Shown here piece after piece: positions 63,557 to 64,000 of a DNA stretch of 64,000 nt (position 1 is its first letter; every line of letters starts with the position of its first letter). A model generated the notes under the pieces. That model searched no databases and was not told the DNA's origin. It saw nothing but the letters and a program-made list of their open reading frames with translations. The position numbers and the translations under genes are program-made. The stretch comes from Roseiarcus fermentans (GTDB lineage: Bacteria; Pseudomonadota; Alphaproteobacteria; Rhizobiales; Beijerinckiaceae): NCBI RefSeq assembly GCF_003315135.1, contig NZ_QNRK01000010.1:62001-126000 (forward strand), written 5' to 3'.

Positions 63557-64000
63557 CACGCCTTACCGATCTTCGATTCCGTCCCGGCGACGAGCCGCCC
63601 GATGTTGGCGCTGTGCTTGAACCAGACGAGGGCGGCGAGCAGCGCGAACACGAGTCCCGCGTCCGGCGGGCCAACCGCCCAGGCCACGATCGGCGAGACG
63701 ACGGTGGCGGAGAGCGCAGCGGCCGAGGAATAGCGGGTCGCGGCGGCGACGGCGAGCCAGGTGACGGCGAAGGCGATCGCGGCCGGCCAGGCGACGCCGA
63801 TCAGCCCGCCGAGGAAGGTCGCGACCCCCTTGCCGCCGCGAAACCTCAGCCAGACCGGATAGAGGTGGCCGATGATCGCCCCGGCGGCGGCGGGAAGCGC
63901 GGCCGCCGGGCCGAAAGCCCAGGCGCCGAGCAGGACGGCGGCGGTCGCCTTGAGGGCGTCGAGGACGAGCGTGGCGGCGGCGAGGTCCTTGCGGCCGGTG
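63556..64000 (-). CDS. plsY: Acyl-phosphate glycerol-3-phosphate acyltransferase PlsY (5' end cut by window)
   Basis: The minus strand carries the C-terminal 147 residues of PlsY, a membrane enzyme that makes lysophosphatidic acid from acyl phosphate. The conserved motif IGHLYPVWLRFRGGKGVATF is present, with several membrane segments (LLGAWAFGPAAALPAAAGAI, LIGVAWPAAIAFAVTWLAVA, GLVFALLAALVWFKHSANIG). The N terminus lies outside the window. The stop at 63556 overlaps the dprA start. The plsY-dprA order is common in Hyphomicrobiales. Confidence 0.92.
   Translation of the reverse strand, partial: TGRKDLAAATLVLDALKATAAVLLGAWAFGPAAALPAAAGAIIGHLYPVWLRFRGGKGVATFLGGLIGVAWPAAIAFAVTWLAVAAATRYSSAAALSATVVSPIVAWAVGPPDAGLVFALLAALVWFKHSANIGRLVAGTESKIGKA

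Overview
The window looks like chromosomal DNA of a GC-rich alphaproteobacterium of the Hyphomicrobiales type, close in flavour to purple non-sulfur or methylotroph-related Beijerinckiaceae. The evidence is a RegA/ActR redox regulator, a red-type (IC) RuBisCO with CbbX beside a form II RuBisCO, a soluble NAD-dependent formate dehydrogenase, a protein related to the methanofuran/methanopterin branch, and the housekeeping groups gatCAB, ruvX, and dprA-plsY. The genus is inference; no rRNA is present.

Layout. 1-10.6 kb: regA, then a glycogen-to-trehalose set (treZ-treY, and glgX on the other strand), interrupted by two PEP-CTERM protein genes and several decayed gene copies. 10.7-13.4 kb: an HxlR regulator divergent from a zinc-less quinone-oxidoreductase-like dehydrogenase, then a first CbbR. 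13.5-24.5 kb: the Calvin cycle island: cbbF-cbbP-cbbT-cbbM-rpe, a lone antitoxin-like gene, a second CbbR, and divergent cbbL-cbbS-cbbX. 24.6-29.1 kb: a TetR regulator divergent from a meta-cleavage set (hydrolase, extradiol dioxygenase, flavin hydroxylase). 29.5-34 kb: a 1114-residue two-domain glycosyltransferase and a DUF4214-methyltransferase, lower in GC than their surroundings. 34.4-38.5 kb: cytochrome c, folP-folK, two small genes, and an unusual MfnB-like/FolB fusion. 39-41.3 kb: small membrane proteins and a DUF2254 protein. 42-48 kb: the fdsGBA-fdhD-fdsD formate dehydrogenase operon. 49-53.7 kb: an adenylate-cyclase/ATPase/TPR protein, tRNA-Ser(GCU), and a histone H1-like protein. 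54-64 kb: gatC-gatA-(hypothetical)-gatB, an EcoRII-like restriction-modification-Vsr module, ruvX, a conserved hypothetical, dprA and the start of plsY.

How it fits together (inference): formate oxidation by Fds gives NADH and CO2, which the two RuBisCO sets can fix. RegA and two CbbR proteins are the likely control layer, and a perfect FNR/FixK-type site lies between regA and treZ. Fixed carbon stored as glycogen can be turned into trehalose by GlgX/TreY/TreZ.

The most unusual items are: the MfnB-like domain that lacks all three Schiff-base lysines yet is fused to an apparently intact FolB domain, next to a folP-folK pair without folB; a double palindrome inserted in frame inside the cyclase gene; and a scar near 5.7-5.95 kb holding pieces of a PEP-CTERM gene, a vapC gene and treY. 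Four related intergenic repeats are spread through the window.
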